DNA of 64,000 nucleotides from Comamonadaceae bacterium (GTDB taxonomy: Bacteria; Pseudomonadota; Gammaproteobacteria; Burkholderiales; Burkholderiaceae_C), in contig JAIXXF010000003.1 of the NCBI GenBank assembly GCA_027490925.1, forward strand, positions 87,091 through 151,090, read 5' to 3'. Under the pieces are notes generated by a model, which had not been told where the DNA came from, did no database searches, and worked only from the letters and a program-made list of their open reading frames with translations. A program made the position numbers and the translations under genes. Below are positions 45,690 to 55,656 of this stretch, piece after piece. Every line of letters starts with the position of its first letter. Position 1 is the first letter of the stretch.

Positions 45690-47783
45690 TCAGTTGAAAG
45701 TTTTGCCTTCGGCGGCCAGCTTGGCCAGCAGCGGCGCAGGCTGCCAGAACTTGGCGTCGTCCAGCGGGTTTTGTGCGAAACGCTTCATGGCCTGCACCAC
45801 GTTGAACAAACCCACCTGGTCGGCGTACAGCATGGGGCCACCGCGCCACAGCGGGAAGCCGTAACCGGTCAGGTACACCATGTCGATGTCGCTGGCCTTG
45901 GACGCAATGCCCTCTTCCAGGATGTGCGCGGCCTCGTTCACCAGCGAATACACCAGACGGCCGACGATTTCTTCGTCGGAAATCTTGCGCGGTGTGTGGC
46001 CGAGCGATTGGCGGTGCTCGTCCAGCATCTTCAGGACCACGTCCGACGGGATGGCGTCGCGTTTGCCAGGGACGTAGTCGTACCAGCCCGCGCCGGTTTT
46101 CTGGCCGTAGCGGCCCAACTCGCACAGCTTGTCTGCCGAGGCGCTGTACTTCATGTCGGGCTTTTCCTGGTAGCGGCGCTTGCGGATGGCCCAGCCGATG
46201 TCATTGCCAGCCAGATCGCCCATGCGGAACGGGCCCATGGCGAAGCCGAACTTCTCCACCGCCTTGTCCACCTGCTGCGGTGTGCAGCCTTCGTCCAGCA
46301 GGAAACCCGCCTGGCGGCTGTACTGCTCGATCATGCGGTTGCCGATGAAGCCGTCGCAAACACCGGACACCACCGCCGTCTTCTTGATCTTCTTGGCCAC
46401 CGCCATGATGGTGGCCAACACGTCTTTGGCCGTGGCCTTTCCGCGCACGACCTCCAGCAACTTCATCACATTTGCAGGACTGAAAAAGTGAGTCCCGACA
46501 ACATCTTGCGGGCGTTTTGTGAAGTTAGAAATAACATCAACATCGAGCGTGGAGGTGTTGCTCGCCAGAATCGCGCCGGGCTTGCAGACACGGTCCAGTT
46601 CCTTGAACACCTTTTCCTTGACACCCATTTCCTCGAACACCGCCTCGATCACCAGGTCGACGTCTTTCAGGTCGTCGTAGCTCAACGTGGTGCTCAGCAG
46701 CGCCATGCGCTGCTCGTATTTGTCTTGCTTGAGCTTGCCCTTTTTGACCTGGGCTTCGTAGTTTTTCTTGATCGTGGCCACGCCGCGGTCCAGGGCCTCC
46801 TGCTTCATTTCCAGCATCTTGACTGGGATGCCGGCGTTCAGGAAGTTCATGGAAATCCCGCCGCCCATGGTGCCGGCGCCGATCACGCCGACCGACTTGA
46901 TCTCGCGCTTGGGCGTGTCTTCGGGCACGTCCGGGATCTTGCTGGCGGCGCGTTCGCCAAAGAAGGCGTGGCGCAGGGCGCGCGATTCGGGGCCCATCAT
47001 CAAACCGATGAAGCGCTCGCGCTCAAAGGTCAGGCCGTCTTCAAACTTGTTCTTGGTCGCGGCTTCTACGCAGTCCAGGCACTGCAGCGGCGCCGGGAAG
47101 TTCTTGGCCATGCCCTTGACCATGTTGCGGGCGAATTGGAAGTACGCGTCGCCGTTCGGGTGTTGGCAAGGCAAGTCGCGCACCAGCGGCAGCGGGCGTG
47201 CGGCGGCGATGCTGTGGGTGTACTCGAGTACCCCGGCCATGAAATCGCCCTCGATGATTATGGCAAACAGCTTTTGGCCCGGCAGTGCCGCCAGCATGTC
47301 GCTTTTGACCGACTCGCCGGTGACGATCATGTTCAACGCGGTTTCAACGCCCAGCACGCGCGGCAGGCGCTGCGTACCGCCCCCGCCTGGCAACAGGCCG
47401 AGTTTGACTTCAGGCAGGGCCACCAATGCGCCGGGTGCGGCCACGCGGTAGTGGCAACCCAAAGCCAGTTCCAGCCCGCCGCCCATCACCACGGTGTGGA
47501 TGGCCGCGACCACGGGCTTTGGCGACGCTTCCAACATGCGCACCACGCTGTGCAGCGAGGGCTCGGCATTCATCTTGGGTGAATTGAACTCGCGGATGTC
47601 TGCGCCGCCAGAAAACGCCTTGCCCGCGCCGGTGATGACGATGGCCTGCACCGAGGCGTCGGTCCAGGCGGCTTCCAGGCCTTGGGCCACGCCTTGCCGG
47701 GTGGCAAAGCCCAGGCCGTTGACCGGCGGGTTGTTGAGCGTGATCACCGCCACGTTGCCGTGGACTTTGTATTCAGCCGTCAT
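45690..47783 (-). CDS. fadJ: 3-hydroxyacyl-CoA dehydrogenase / enoyl-CoA hydratase (FadJ/FadB-type)
   Basis: 697 residues, bifunctional beta-oxidation enzyme. N-terminal crotonase domain ([26 protein letters not shown] for the oxyanion region), then the NAD-binding [23 protein letters not shown] and the C-terminal domain with [27 protein letters not shown]. It hydrates enoyl-CoA and oxidises the 3-hydroxyacyl product. First gene of the minus-strand unit fadJ-fadA-acyl-CoA dehydrogenase. A 38-base perfect inverted repeat lies 53 bases upstream of the start. Confidence 0.93.
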   Translation of the reverse strand: MTAEYKVHGNVAVITLNNPPVNGLGFATRQGVAQGLEAAWTDASVQAIVITGAGKAFSGGADIREFNSPKMNAEPSLHSVVRMLEASPKPVVAAIHTVVMGGGLELALGCHYRVAAPGALVALPEVKLGLLPGGGGTQRLPRVLGVETALNMIVTGESVKSDMLAALPGQKLFAIIIEGDFMAGVLEYTHSIAAARPLPLVRDLPCQHPNGDAYFQFARNMVKGMAKNFPAPLQCLDCVEAATKNKFEDGLTFERERFIGLMMGPESRALRHAFFGERAASKIPDVPEDTPKREIKSVGVIGAGTMGGGISMNFLNAGIPVKMLEMKQEALDRGVATIKKNYEAQVKKGKLKQDKYEQRMALLSTTLSYDDLKDVDLVIEAVFEEMGVKEKVFKELDRVCKPGAILASNTSTLDVDVISNFTKRPQDVVGTHFFSPANVMKLLEVVRGKATAKDVLATIMAVAKKIKKTAVVSGVCDGFIGNRMIEQYSRQAGFLLDEGCTPQQVDKAVEKFGFAMGPFRMGDLAGNDIGWAIRKRRYQEKPDMKYSASADKLCELGRYGQKTGAGWYDYVPGKRDAIPSDVVLKMLDEHRQSLGHTPRKISDEEIVGRLVYSLVNEAAHILEEGIASKASDIDMVYLTGYGFPLWRGGPMLYADQVGLFNVVQAMKRFAQNPLDDAKFWQPAPLLAKLAAEGKTFN

Positions 47784-47836
47784 GCGCGAGCTCCTCTTGG
47801 GGGATGGGCAGAAGAATCTGGGGATCCAGAAACGAC

Positions 47837-47874
47837 AAATGCGAAAAAAGAACGGGCGTTCTTTTTTCGCATTT
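47837..47874. promoter_or_regulatory. Perfect 17-base inverted repeat upstream of fadJ
   Basis: Left arm 47837-47853 and right arm 47858-47874 are exact reverse complements around GGGC; the centre reads GAACGGGCGTTC with flanking A- and T-runs. Position just upstream of fadJ and downstream of the ligase gene allows two readings: an operator for a TetR-type fatty-acid regulator, or a bidirectional hairpin terminator. The A/T runs within the arms make a terminator for the ligase transcript plausible too. Confidence 0.65.
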
Positions 47875-47938
47875 TAGGGACTTGGTGGGCACCCGCAACG
47901 CGGGCTTGTCCCGGTTGGGACAAAGCCGCGTGGCGCCA

Positions 47939-49582
47939 TCAGGCGGTGGGCAATGTGTAGTTGGCCAGCTGCTCGCGCAGCTTGGTCTTGAGCATCTTGC
48001 CGGTGGCGCCGAGCGGGATGGCGTCCACGAACACCACGTCGTCGGGGATTTGCCACTTGGCGGTTTTGCCTTCGTAGAACTGGATCAGCTCATCACGGGT
48101 GACCTCGGCACCGGGCTTTTTCACGACCACCACAACGGGGCGCTCATCCCACTTGGGGTGCTTGACGCCAATGCAGGCGGCCATGGCGATGGCCGGGTGG
48201 GCCACGGCGATGTTCTCGATGTCGATGGAACTGATCCACTCGCCGCCGGACTTGATCACGTCCTTGCTGCGGTCGGTGATTTGCATGTAACCGTCGGCGT
48301 CGATGGTGGCCACGTCGCCGGTGGGGAACCAGCCCTCGCCGTTGGCGTCGCTCACCAGTGGGTGGCCGCCTTCCGTTTTGAAATAGTCCTTGACGATCCA
48401 CGGGCCCTTGACCAGCAGGTCGCCGTAGGTTTTGCCGTCCCAGGGCAATTCCTGGCCGTTCTCTCCAACGATCTTCATGTCCACCCCGAAGATGGCCCGG
48501 CCTTGCTTCAGGCGGATCTTCATCTGGTCTTCGGCGCTCATGCCAAGGTGCTTGTTTTTCAGCGTGCAGAGCGTGCCCAGTGGGCTCATCTCGGTCATGC
48601 CCCAGGCGTGCAGCACGTCCACGCCGTAATCGTCGCGGAAGGCATTGATCATGGCCGGCGGGCAGGCCGAGCCACCGATCACCGTGCGGGTCAGGGTGCT
48701 GAACTTCAGGTTGTTGGGCTTGAGGTGGCCCAGCAGCATCTGCCACACGGTGGGCACACCGGCGGCGAAGGTGACCTTTTCGCTTTCCATCAGATCGTAG
48801 ACCGACTTGCCGTCCATGCCCGCGCCGGGGAACACCAGCTTGCACCCCACCATGGCGGCCGAATACGGCAGACCCCAGGCGTTGACGTGGAACATGGGAA
48901 CGACGGGCAGCACCGAGTCGCGCGCGCTCAGGCACATGACGTCCGGCAAGGCCGCGGCGTACGCGTGCAGGATGGACGAACGGTGGCTGTAGAGCGCGGC
49001 CTTGGGGTTGCCGGTGGTGCCGCTGGTGTAACACATGCTGGAGGCCGCGTTTTCATCCAGTTTGGGCCAGACGTAGCTGTCTTTTTGCGGGGCAATCCAA
49101 GCCTCGTAGCTGACCAAGCCGGGGATGCCGGTGTCGGCGGGCAGCTTGTCGGCGTCGCACAGGGCAACGTACTGCTTGATGGTGGGGCACTTGGCGTGTA
49201 TGGCCTGCACGATGGGCAGGAAGGTCATGTCGAAACACAGCACCTGGTCTTCGGCGTGGTTGGCAATCCACACCACCTGGTCGGGGTGCAGGCGCGGGTT
49301 CAGGGTGTGCAGTACCCGGCCCGAGCCGCTCACACCGTAGTACAGCTCCAAGTGGCGGTACCCGTTCCAAGCCAATGTGGCGACGCGGTCGCTCTCGGCC
49401 AGTTTCATCTGGTCCAGCGCGTTGGCGACTTTGCGGGCGCGGGCGGCCACGTCGCGCCAGGTGGAGCGGTGGATGTCGCCTTCCACGCGGCGCGAGACGA
49501 TCTCGGCGTCGCCATGATGGCGGGCGGCGAATTCGATCAAGGCCGAAATCAACAACGGTTGGTCTTGCATCAAGCCCAGCAT
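47939..49582 (-). CDS. Long-/medium-chain fatty acid-CoA ligase (AMP-binding)
   Basis: 547 residues. Activates fatty acids to acyl-CoA through an acyl-AMP. Seen: [19 protein letters not shown] (P-loop-like AMP motif), [13 protein letters not shown] and [37 protein letters not shown] with the C-terminal Lys in [13 protein letters not shown]. Similar to FadD-like AlkK proteins. It provides substrates to the downstream fadJ-fadA genes, with which it is co-directional (155 bases apart). Confidence 0.93.
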   Translation of the reverse strand: MLGLMQDQPLLISALIEFAARHHGDAEIVSRRVEGDIHRSTWRDVAARARKVANALDQMKLAESDRVATLAWNGYRHLELYYGVSGSGRVLHTLNPRLHPDQVVWIANHAEDQVLCFDMTFLPIVQAIHAKCPTIKQYVALCDADKLPADTGIPGLVSYEAWIAPQKDSYVWPKLDENAASSMCYTSGTTGNPKAALYSHRSSILHAYAAALPDVMCLSARDSVLPVVPMFHVNAWGLPYSAAMVGCKLVFPGAGMDGKSVYDLMESEKVTFAAGVPTVWQMLLGHLKPNNLKFSTLTRTVIGGSACPPAMINAFRDDYGVDVLHAWGMTEMSPLGTLCTLKNKHLGMSAEDQMKIRLKQGRAIFGVDMKIVGENGQELPWDGKTYGDLLVKGPWIVKDYFKTEGGHPLVSDANGEGWFPTGDVATIDADGYMQITDRSKDVIKSGGEWISSIDIENIAVAHPAIAMAACIGVKHPKWDERPVVVVVKKPGAEVTRDELIQFYEGKTAKWQIPDDVVFVDAIPLGATGKMLKTKLREQLANYTLPTA

Positions 49583-49754
49583 GGGAGAGTGTCCTTTCTT
49601 GCGCCGTGGGCGCTTTTTTTGTGGTGACGGGCGGCTGACCGCCGCCGTAAGCAGCCCGAAAGCTTATCAGCAAACGCGGTTGAACCCGACCCGCTGGGGC
49701 ATCCCATGACCCTGTGCGGCCGCGGGTGGCTGCACTGCGGGAAAATCGTGCGGA

Positions 49755-51290
49755 ATGAGCACCCTGCCAACCCCATCGGCCGACGCGGCCCTGCCCCACC
49801 AAAACCCAGACCATCCCGACGGCGGCTTGGCTTGGCGCAACGGTTTTGCCGCGCTGGGCCCCGCGTTCTACACCCGTTTGCGGCCCCGCCCCCTGCCCTC
49901 GCCGTACTGGGTGGGTCGCAGTGCCGCCATGGCCAGGGAACTGGGGTTGTCTGACGCGTGGATGGCGTCCGACGAAGCGCTTCATCGGCTCACGGGCAAC
50001 ACGCTGTTCGAGGGTGGAGATGCGCTGGCCAGCGTCTACAGCGGCCACCAGTTCGGCCATTGGGCGGGCCAGTTGGGCGACGGCCGCGCCATTTGGCTGG
50101 GCGAGACCCGTGGCGGCCAGGAGATCCAGCTCAAGGGGGCGGGGCCGACCCCCTATTCCCGTATGGGCGACGGTCGCGCGGTGCTCCGGTCCAGCATCCG
50201 CGAGTTTTTGTGCAGCGAAGCGATGCACGGTCTGGGCATTCCGACCACCCGGGCGCTGGCGGTGACGGGCTCCGACGCACCGGTGCGCCGCGAAGAGGTG
50301 GAAACCGCCGCCGTGGTGACGCGGGTGGCGCCAAGCTTCATTCGGTTCGGCCATTTCGAGCACTTTTCCCACAACCGCCTGCACGCGGAACTGAAAACCC
50401 TGGCCGACCATGTGATCGACCGACATTACCCCGCGTGCCGTGACAGCGCCTCGTACTCGGCCAACCCCTACACCAACCTGCTGGCCGCCGTGAGCGAGCG
50501 AACCGCGCGCCTGCTGGCCCAGTGGCAGGCGGTGGGCTTTTGCCATGGGGTGATGAACACCGACAACATGAGCATCCTGGGCCTGACCATCGACTACGGC
50601 CCTTTTCAGTTCCTGGACGCCTTCGACCCCGACCACATTTGCAACCACAGCGACACCGGTGGCCGCTACGCCTACAACCAGCAACCCAACATCGCGCACT
50701 GGAACCTGTTTTGTTTGGGCCAGGCATTGATGCCGTTGATTGGCGACCAAGACCAGGCCCTGGCGGCGTTGGAGGTGTACAAGTCCACTTTTCTCGAAGC
50801 GTTTCACGGCCAAATGCGCGCCAAGCTGGGCCTGGCCGCCGGTGAACACCGACCCAGTGGCCCATCCCTCGACGCCGAGCGGGCGTTGATCGACGCCACC
50901 TTGCAGCTGCTGGCACGCCACCGGGTGGACCACAGCCTGTTTTGGCGCGGCTTGAGCCAGCACGTGGCCGGCGGGCCAGCCGACCCAGTGCGGGACTTGT
51001 TCATCGACCGGGCCGCGTTCGACATGTGGCTGCTATCTTATTCAGAGCACTTGAGCCAGATAAACCGTGGGCTAGCAGCCGATTTGATGCTGAAAACCAA
51101 CCCGAAGTACGTTTTTCGCAATCATTTGGGCGAATTGGCCATCCGTCGAGCCAAATTGAAAGATTTCTCCGGTGTGGACGACTTGCTCACCGTGCTGAGT
51201 CGCCCGTTCGACGAGCACCCCGGTTTCGAATCGTTCGCCGCCCTGCCCCCCGAATGGGCCGCATGCATTGAAATCAGTTGCTCTTCTTGA
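49755..51290 (+). CDS. selO: Protein adenylyltransferase SelO (YdiU family)
   Basis: 511 residues. Pseudokinase-like enzyme that AMPylates proteins in oxidative stress. Conserved blocks: [74 protein letters not shown] (Asn and Asp for metal) and [15 protein letters not shown] near the C-terminus, ending in a Cys-rich tail (ISCSS). In some SelO the C-terminal Cys is selenocysteine. A low-GC segment at 51030-51091 carries a copy of the interspersed repeat. First gene of the selO-msrB-yciB-bolA-ppiC run. Confidence 0.93.
   Translation: MSTLPTPSADAALPHQNPDHPDGGLAWRNGFAALGPAFYTRLRPRPLPSPYWVGRSAAMARELGLSDAWMASDEALHRLTGNTLFEGGDALASVYSGHQFGHWAGQLGDGRAIWLGETRGGQEIQLKGAGPTPYSRMGDGRAVLRSSIREFLCSEAMHGLGIPTTRALAVTGSDAPVRREEVETAAVVTRVAPSFIRFGHFEHFSHNRLHAELKTLADHVIDRHYPACRDSASYSANPYTNLLAAVSERTARLLAQWQAVGFCHGVMNTDNMSILGLTIDYGPFQFLDAFDPDHICNHSDTGGRYAYNQQPNIAHWNLFCLGQALMPLIGDQDQALAALEVYKSTFLEAFHGQMRAKLGLAAGEHRPSGPSLDAERALIDATLQLLARHRVDHSLFWRGLSQHVAGGPADPVRDLFIDRAAFDMWLLSYSEHLSQINRGLAADLMLKTNPKYVFRNHLGELAIRRAKLKDFSGVDDLLTVLSRPFDEHPGFESFAALPPEWAACIEISCSS
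51030..51091 (-). repeat. Interspersed repeat, copy 5 (inside selO)
   Basis: On the minus strand: a 17-base head, TAGCCCACGG (51074-51065), 16 bases, GCTCT (51048-51044), six bases, GATAGCAG (51037-51030). Spacing equals copies 1-3. It encodes [20 protein letters not shown] of SelO, in the same codon phase and orientation in which copy 6 is read in tmk. GC is clearly lower than in the surrounding gene. Confidence 0.5.
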
Positions 51291-51308
51291 CCCTTTCTGG
51301 AGATCCCC

Positions 51309-51719
51309 ATGACGCTGAAAATCCAAAAAACCGATGCCGAGTGGCAAGCGCTGTTGCAAACCAAAGGCGCAGAACCGCTGGCCTACCAAGTCACCCGACA
51401 CGAGGGCACCGAACGCGCCTTCACCGGCAAACACGCCGACGAGCACCGCGACGGCACTTACCACTGCATTTGCTGCGACAAGCCGCTGTTCGATGCCAGC
51501 ACCAAATACGACTCGGGCACCGGCTGGCCCAGCTTCTTCGCGCCGCTGACCCCCGACGCGGTGGCCACCAAAGTGGACCGCTCTTTTTTTTCGACCCGCA
51601 CCGAAGTCCACTGCCCCGACTGCGGAGCCCACATGGGCCATGTGTTTGAAGATGGCCCTCGCCCGACCGGATTGCGCTACTGCATGAACTCGGCTTCGCT
51701 GGATTTCAAGCCGCGATAA
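51309..51719 (+). CDS. msrB: Peptide-methionine (R)-S-oxide reductase
   Basis: 136 residues. Reduces methionine R-sulfoxide in proteins with thioredoxin. Zinc site in [10 protein letters not shown] and [15 protein letters not shown]; catalytic Cys in [19 protein letters not shown] is the substrate-loop motif. Starts 18 bases after selO. The pairing with SelO, itself tied to oxidative stress, makes a redox-repair unit plausible. Confidence 0.95.
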   Translation: MTLKIQKTDAEWQALLQTKGAEPLAYQVTRHEGTERAFTGKHADEHRDGTYHCICCDKPLFDASTKYDSGTGWPSFFAPLTPDAVATKVDRSFFSTRTEVHCPDCGAHMGHVFEDGPRPTGLRYCMNSASLDFKPR

Positions 51720-51727
51720 TCCGCCGC

Positions 51728-52267
51728 ATGAAAATCGTTCTCGACTTCCTGCCGATCCTGCTTTTTTTCGGCGCTTACAAGACCTACGACATCTACGTCG
51801 CCACCGCGGTGCTGATGGGCGCCACGGCGCTTCAAATGGGCGCCATCTACCTGATCGACCGGCAACTGCAGACCGTGCACAAGGTCACGCTGGCGCTGGT
51901 GTGGGTGTTCGGCGCTCTCACCCTCCTGCTGCACGACGAGCGTTTCATCAAATGGAAACCCACTGCGCTGTATGCGGCCATGGCCATCGCGCTGGCGGTG
52001 GCGCTTTGGGTGCTGCGCAAAAATTTTCTGAAACTGTTGCTCGGCAGCCAGCTCAACCTGCCCGACGCGGTGTGGCACCGCTTGACGGTGGCGTGGGTCA
52101 TTTATTGCGCATTCATGTCTGTCACCAACGGCTACGTCGCGGCCTACTTCAGCACCGAGGCATGGGTGAACTTCAAGCTGTGGGGTTACGCTTTCCCACT
52201 GGTGTTCATCGTGGGGCAAGGGGTGTACATCGCCCGACACCTCGGGCACGACGCCCCCAAGGCCTGA
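51728..52267 (+). CDS. yciB: Intracellular septation protein A (YciB)
   Basis: 179 residues, five membrane helices. Starts [41 protein letters not shown] and ends [14 protein letters not shown], as in YciB/IspA of other betaproteobacteria. Links to cell envelope synthesis and septation in E. coli. Starts 8 bases after the msrB stop and ends 3 bases before the bolA start. Confidence 0.93.
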   Translation: MKIVLDFLPILLFFGAYKTYDIYVATAVLMGATALQMGAIYLIDRQLQTVHKVTLALVWVFGALTLLLHDERFIKWKPTALYAAMAIALAVALWVLRKNFLKLLLGSQLNLPDAVWHRLTVAWVIYCAFMSVTNGYVAAYFSTEAWVNFKLWGYAFPLVFIVGQGVYIARHLGHDAPKA

Positions 52268-52270
52268 ACC

Positions 52271-52546
52271 ATGCCGCTGCCCCGCGCCACCGACCTGGAA
52301 GCCCGCCTGCGTGAGCGGCTGTCCCCCACCCAGCTTGAAGTACTCGACGAAAGTGCTGCCCACGCAGGCCATGCTGGCGCTGGCGACACCGACTGGGGAA
52401 CCCATTTCCGGGTGCGCATCGGATCGCCGCTGTTCGCTGGCCGCTCGCGCGTGCTTCGGCACCGCCTTGTGTATGATGCCTTGCAAGAGTTTTTGGACGC
52501 CGGTGTTCACGCGCTGGCCATTGAGACGCTCGCCGACCCCACCTGA
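52271..52546 (+). CDS. bolA: BolA family protein
   Basis: 91 residues. Fold with helix-turn-helix-like motif: ARLRERLSPTQLEVLDESAAHAGH, then HFRVRIGSPLFAGRSRVLRHRLVYDALQEFL and HALAIETL, typical of BolA/IbaG. The conserved His residues support binding of Fe-S clusters with monothiol glutaredoxin. Short gene tightly packed between yciB and the PPIase gene; the latter begins 102 bases downstream. Confidence 0.94.
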   Translation: MPLPRATDLEARLRERLSPTQLEVLDESAAHAGHAGAGDTDWGTHFRVRIGSPLFAGRSRVLRHRLVYDALQEFLDAGVHALAIETLADPT

Positions 52547-52648
52547 GGGTCCAGCCCTTCTGGCCCGCCACCCCCACCCCGCCAATCGATCACACCCCGC
52601 AGGACGCCGGCCTCGCGCCCTGTTCATACGAAGCTCAAAGGACTACCC

Positions 52649-53434
52649 ATGAAAAAGCAATGGTTGATGACGCTGGCTGCGTCGGGCGTTTTGGCCGTGT
52701 CGGCACAAACCGTCTTCGCGCAGAACATCGCCGTGGTCAACGGCAAGCCCGTCACCAAGGCCCGTCTTGACGCGCTGTCGGCGCAAGTGGCCAAGAGCGG
52801 CCGCCCGGTCACGCCAGAAATCCAAGCGCAAATCAAAGACGAGCTCATCGCCAGAGAGATCTTCATGCAGGAGGCCGAAAAGCGCGGCCTCAACACCTCT
52901 GACGACTACAAGTCGCAACTGGAGCTGGCCCGTCAAACCTTGCTGATCCGCGAACTGTTCGCCGATTACCAAAAGAAGAACCCCGTCACCGACGCAGAAA
53001 TCAAGGCCGAATACGACAAATTCGTCGCGGCCAACAGCGGCAAGGAATACCGCGCGGCCCACATCCTGGTCGAAAAGGAAGACGAGGCCAAGGCCATCAT
53101 CGCGCGCCTGAAGAAAGGCGAAAAGTTTGAGGCCATCGCCAAAAAGGCATCTAAAGACCCCGGCTCCGGCGCCAAGGGCGGCGACCTGGATTGGGCCAAC
53201 CCCGCCAGCTACGTGCCCGAGTTCTCACAGGCCCTGATCAAACTCAACAAGGGCCAGTTGACCGACACCCCTGTGAAGAGCCAGTTTGGCTACCACATCA
53301 TCCGCCTGGACGACGTGCGCGAAGCCAAGTTGCCCGCCTTGGCCGAGGTGAAGGCCCAGGTGGGCCAGCAATTGCAGCAACAGAAGCTCGCCAAGTTTCA
53401 GGACGAGATTCGCGCCAAAGCTAAGGTGGAGTAA
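52649..53434 (+). CDS. Peptidyl-prolyl cis-trans isomerase, parvulin (PpiC/PrsA-like)
   Basis: 261 residues. Signal peptide about 1-24 (VFA-Q). N-terminal SurA-type chaperone helices (INGK-like VVNGKPVTKARLD), then the parvulin domain from about 130 with YRAAHILV, GGDLDWANPASYVPEF and SQFGYHIIRLDD. Assists folding of exported or outer-membrane proteins in the periplasm. Last gene of this run. It ends just before a strong intrinsic terminator. Confidence 0.93.
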   Translation: MKKQWLMTLAASGVLAVSAQTVFAQNIAVVNGKPVTKARLDALSAQVAKSGRPVTPEIQAQIKDELIAREIFMQEAEKRGLNTSDDYKSQLELARQTLLIRELFADYQKKNPVTDAEIKAEYDKFVAANSGKEYRAAHILVEKEDEAKAIIARLKKGEKFEAIAKKASKDPGSGAKGGDLDWANPASYVPEFSQALIKLNKGQLTDTPVKSQFGYHIIRLDDVREAKLPALAEVKAQVGQQLQQQKLAKFQDEIRAKAKVE

Positions 53435-53478
53435 GACTCGATGGAAGCCCTGGAAAGGCTTCCATCTGCCCGCAAATA

Positions 53479-53501
53479 AGCCCCCACCTGGGGCTTTTTT
53501 T
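53479..53501 (+). terminator. Intrinsic terminator after the PPIase gene
   Basis: AGCCCC (53479-53484), loop CACCT, GGGGCT (53490-53495), followed by a run of seven T that begins with the last stem base. It stands 45 bases after the PPIase stop and ends the plus-strand operon; the next gene is on the other strand. Confidence 0.88.
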
Positions 53502-53510
53502 ATGGGTGCT

Positions 53511-54272
53511 TCAAAGCACAGAACGCCCCAGCAGCACCGACACCAGCGCCAAGCTGCCCATCAGCACCGGCTGGTGCAGCAGGTAGTAACTCAAGCTCCA
53601 GCGGCCCAAACCGGCCAGTACATGCGCTTGGCGGGCCACCGGGCCGCTGAGCCAATGGGGCTGGTGTCGCAGCATCCACTGCCCCGCGGCCACGCCCCAC
53701 CACACCACACCCAACCACGGCAGCACCGGAATATAGTCTTCGGTGATGGGTTTGCGGGTGACCAGGCCCAACCAGTTCATGCTGCGGGCGTTGAATGCCT
53801 CGGCCCAGTCATTGCCCTGCAGCCACAGCGGAGCCAGCCACGGCAGGGCCATCGCCACCGCGCCCATCAACCACAACCACCGCCCACACCCCGCGCTCAA
53901 ACGCGCCACGATCAGCATCGCCGAAACGCCGTGCAGAACGCCGAAATAAATGAAGCTGCCGGGAAACACCAGGTATGACCCCGCTGACACCAGCACCGCA
54001 GCGCCCGCCACCTGTGCCCACCGGCGCCAAAACCGGGGCCAGCTCAAGCCCTGGGCGTGGGCCACCGCCTGGCTGAGACCGGCGCAAGCCAGAAACAGGC
54101 TGACGATGGCCGTGCGCTGCCACGTCCACAATGGGTCGCGGTAAAAGTCCTGGCCGATGAAGCGGAAGTGGTTCAAGTCAAAACAGAAGTGAAACACCGT
54201 CATCCACACCATGGCCGCGCCACGCAAGGCGTCGATCCTGTCAAATCGTTGCGGCATAGGGGCTTCGCTCAT
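53511..54272 (-). CDS. DUF1624 / heparan-alpha-glucosaminide acetyltransferase-like membrane protein
   Basis: 253 residues, seven or so membrane helices. The N-terminal RIDALRGAAMVWMTVFHFCFDLNHF is the hallmark of the HGSNAT catalytic family; RPLWTWQRTAIVSLFLACAGLS-like and LGRWSLSYYLLHQPVLM follow. The family transfers acetyl groups across membranes, but in bacteria the target is unknown. Convergent to the PPIase operon. The 535-base stretch 54273-54807 after it has no convincing gene; it holds a hairpin at 54442-54475 and unrecognised sequence. Confidence 0.9.
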   Translation of the reverse strand: MSEAPMPQRFDRIDALRGAAMVWMTVFHFCFDLNHFRFIGQDFYRDPLWTWQRTAIVSLFLACAGLSQAVAHAQGLSWPRFWRRWAQVAGAAVLVSAGSYLVFPGSFIYFGVLHGVSAMLIVARLSAGCGRWLWLMGAVAMALPWLAPLWLQGNDWAEAFNARSMNWLGLVTRKPITEDYIPVLPWLGVVWWGVAAGQWMLRHQPHWLSGPVARQAHVLAGLGRWSLSYYLLHQPVLMGSLALVSVLLGRSVL

Positions 54273-54441
54273 GGCGCGATTCTGACATTCGGGTGGCGGG
54301 CCAGTGGCGGTTCAATGTCTGGGCATCGGGTTGAGCGCTGGTCTGGTCCTTTCAAACAGTATTGGCTCGGTTGTTTGGGCGGCTTCTCAGGGGCGCGACA
54401 TGGGTAACACGAGGCGTCGCGCTACTGACCCGTTGATTCAG

Positions 54442-54475
54442 AAAAAAGGCCACTAGGCTTGTGTTCCTAGCGGCC
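54442..54475 (-). terminator. Hairpin terminator, left copy of a repeat flanking the accessory region
   Basis: On the minus strand: GGCCGCTAGG (54475-54466), loop, CCTAGTGGCC (54457-54448), then six T. Almost the same sequence recurs at 62617-62649 with the same stem and an 8-base loop ending the same way. Just upstream on the minus strand stands GATTCCGGTCCGCACCCACCA-like sequence, looking like a tRNA 3' end, but no tRNA gene could be folded. It marks the left limit of the accessory region. Confidence 0.6.
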
Positions 54476-54807
54476 CTAACATGAGGTGGTGGTGGGTGCG
54501 GACCGGAATCAATCGCACTCTGTTCAGGCCACGCTGACACCAGCCGTGCCCTTGCGGAAAGTTGCGCAAAGCTACTGGCTCATGCCCTGTTCTCATCGCC
54601 GGCCACAAATCTCCGCATCTTTCCGATCCAGCTGAACCTTGAGCGGAAGAGCTCATTCGGACCCACAGGAGACGTCCGCCCCTCTGACTTCGCTGCCGCA
54701 TATCGGTCGCTCGGACTCGCAAATGCACCTGCAGAAAGCTGCGCAGGCCTGGACGAGAAGGATACGCCCGTCGGCCTCTCCGATACCCTCGGCACGGCTT
54801 CACTTGC

Positions 54808-55656
54808 TCAAGCTGCTCGTAACCCATTGGCCTCGGGTTGGCTGATGTGTTCGTGCGCAGACAGCACCTCATCCTCAGACACGTCGATCGTTACCCCCAA
54901 TGCCAGCACGTCGCTGGCTGTCATGCCGAACATGCGCTTGAAGGTGCTGCTCAAGTGCGCCGAACTCGAAAACCCGGCGGCGTGGGCGGACTCGGTCAAG
55001 GTCCCACCGGCGGCGACCCTACGCATCATGGCGGCCATGCGCCGCCACAAGCGATAGCGGCGGAAGGGCAGGCCAAGCTCCGCGTCGAAGCGCGCCCTGA
55101 AGCGCGACGGTGACAGGCAGGCCAGCTCGGCAGCATCTTGCAAACGGCCGAAAGCATCGGGCTGGCGTTCGATTTCGCGCACGACACGTGCGATGCGTGC
55201 ATCCTGTGGAATGTGCGGCAGCAGCCCAAAGGCAGCGAAAGCCTCATCGAGGCCGATCTGCTGACCCGCGAGCCTTAGCTTCTCGAGGCCGTTCAGCAGA
55301 TCGGCCCTTGACAGCGGGTGCCGACGGTCAGTGAGCGGATCCAGGTAGAGGAAGGCCATCGGCCCGTTGCTCTTCAGATGATGCAGCGTCTCCGACGGGA
55401 TGACGCTGACGAACTCCGGGCGCCACGGCGACCAGCCCCCTGACTTTGCCCAGGTTCGCAACTCGAAGGGCTGCCGCAAAGAGACCGCGATCGTCGTCGC
55501 CACGTTCAGGTGCGGCGACAGGTCCAGCCCCGGTCCCACGTACAGCGCGCGCGCCGGACCGACCCAGATGCGCGGAAGGACAGGCGAATCTTGAAAGCTC
55601 GAAGCGACTTGTTCCGACACGATGACAGTGTCAAGTTCGATGAGGCTGGGCTCCAT
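54808..55656 (-). CDS. AraC family transcriptional regulator
   Basis: 282 residues if it starts at the ATG at 55656; a GTG near 55620 would avoid overlap with the divergent gene. The C-terminal double HTH is typical: LQDAAELACLSPSRFRARFDAELGLPFRRYRLWRRM and HAAGFSSSAHLSSTFKRMFGMTASDVL. The N-terminal sensor domain is cupin-like. The proposed start codon and that of the divergent DUF4345-like gene share CATG at 55654-55657, so promoter DNA must lie inside one of the frames. It probably controls that gene. Confidence 0.85.
   Translation of the reverse strand: MEPSLIELDTVIVSEQVASSFQDSPVLPRIWVGPARALYVGPGLDLSPHLNVATTIAVSLRQPFELRTWAKSGGWSPWRPEFVSVIPSETLHHLKSNGPMAFLYLDPLTDRRHPLSRADLLNGLEKLRLAGQQIGLDEAFAAFGLLPHIPQDARIARVVREIERQPDAFGRLQDAAELACLSPSRFRARFDAELGLPFRRYRLWRRMAAMMRRVAAGGTLTESAHAAGFSSSAHLSSTFKRMFGMTASDVLALGVTIDVSEDEVLSAHEHISQPEANGLRAA

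Noticed and set aside
46480..46570. AT-richer patch inside fadJ
   Set aside because: It encodes a conserved FadJ segment ([13 protein letters not shown] region) and has no repeat-family match, so it is only local codon variation.
49601..49620. GCGCC-GTG-GGCGC hairpin followed by seven T, upstream of the acyl-CoA ligase gene
   Set aside because: It looks like a plus-strand terminator, but there is no plus-strand gene to end. In the minus direction it is just a leader hairpin. Too weak to call.
54480..54520. Possible tRNA gene next to the left hairpin
   Set aside because: The sequence ends like a tRNA (CCACCA) but upstream bases do not form T, anticodon or D arms. At most a fragment of a 3' end.
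54453..54872. 139-codon minus-strand ORF at the left border of the accessory region
   Set aside because: Arg-rich composition without a domain, overlaps the end of the AraC gene, and covers the hairpin flank. No support for coding.
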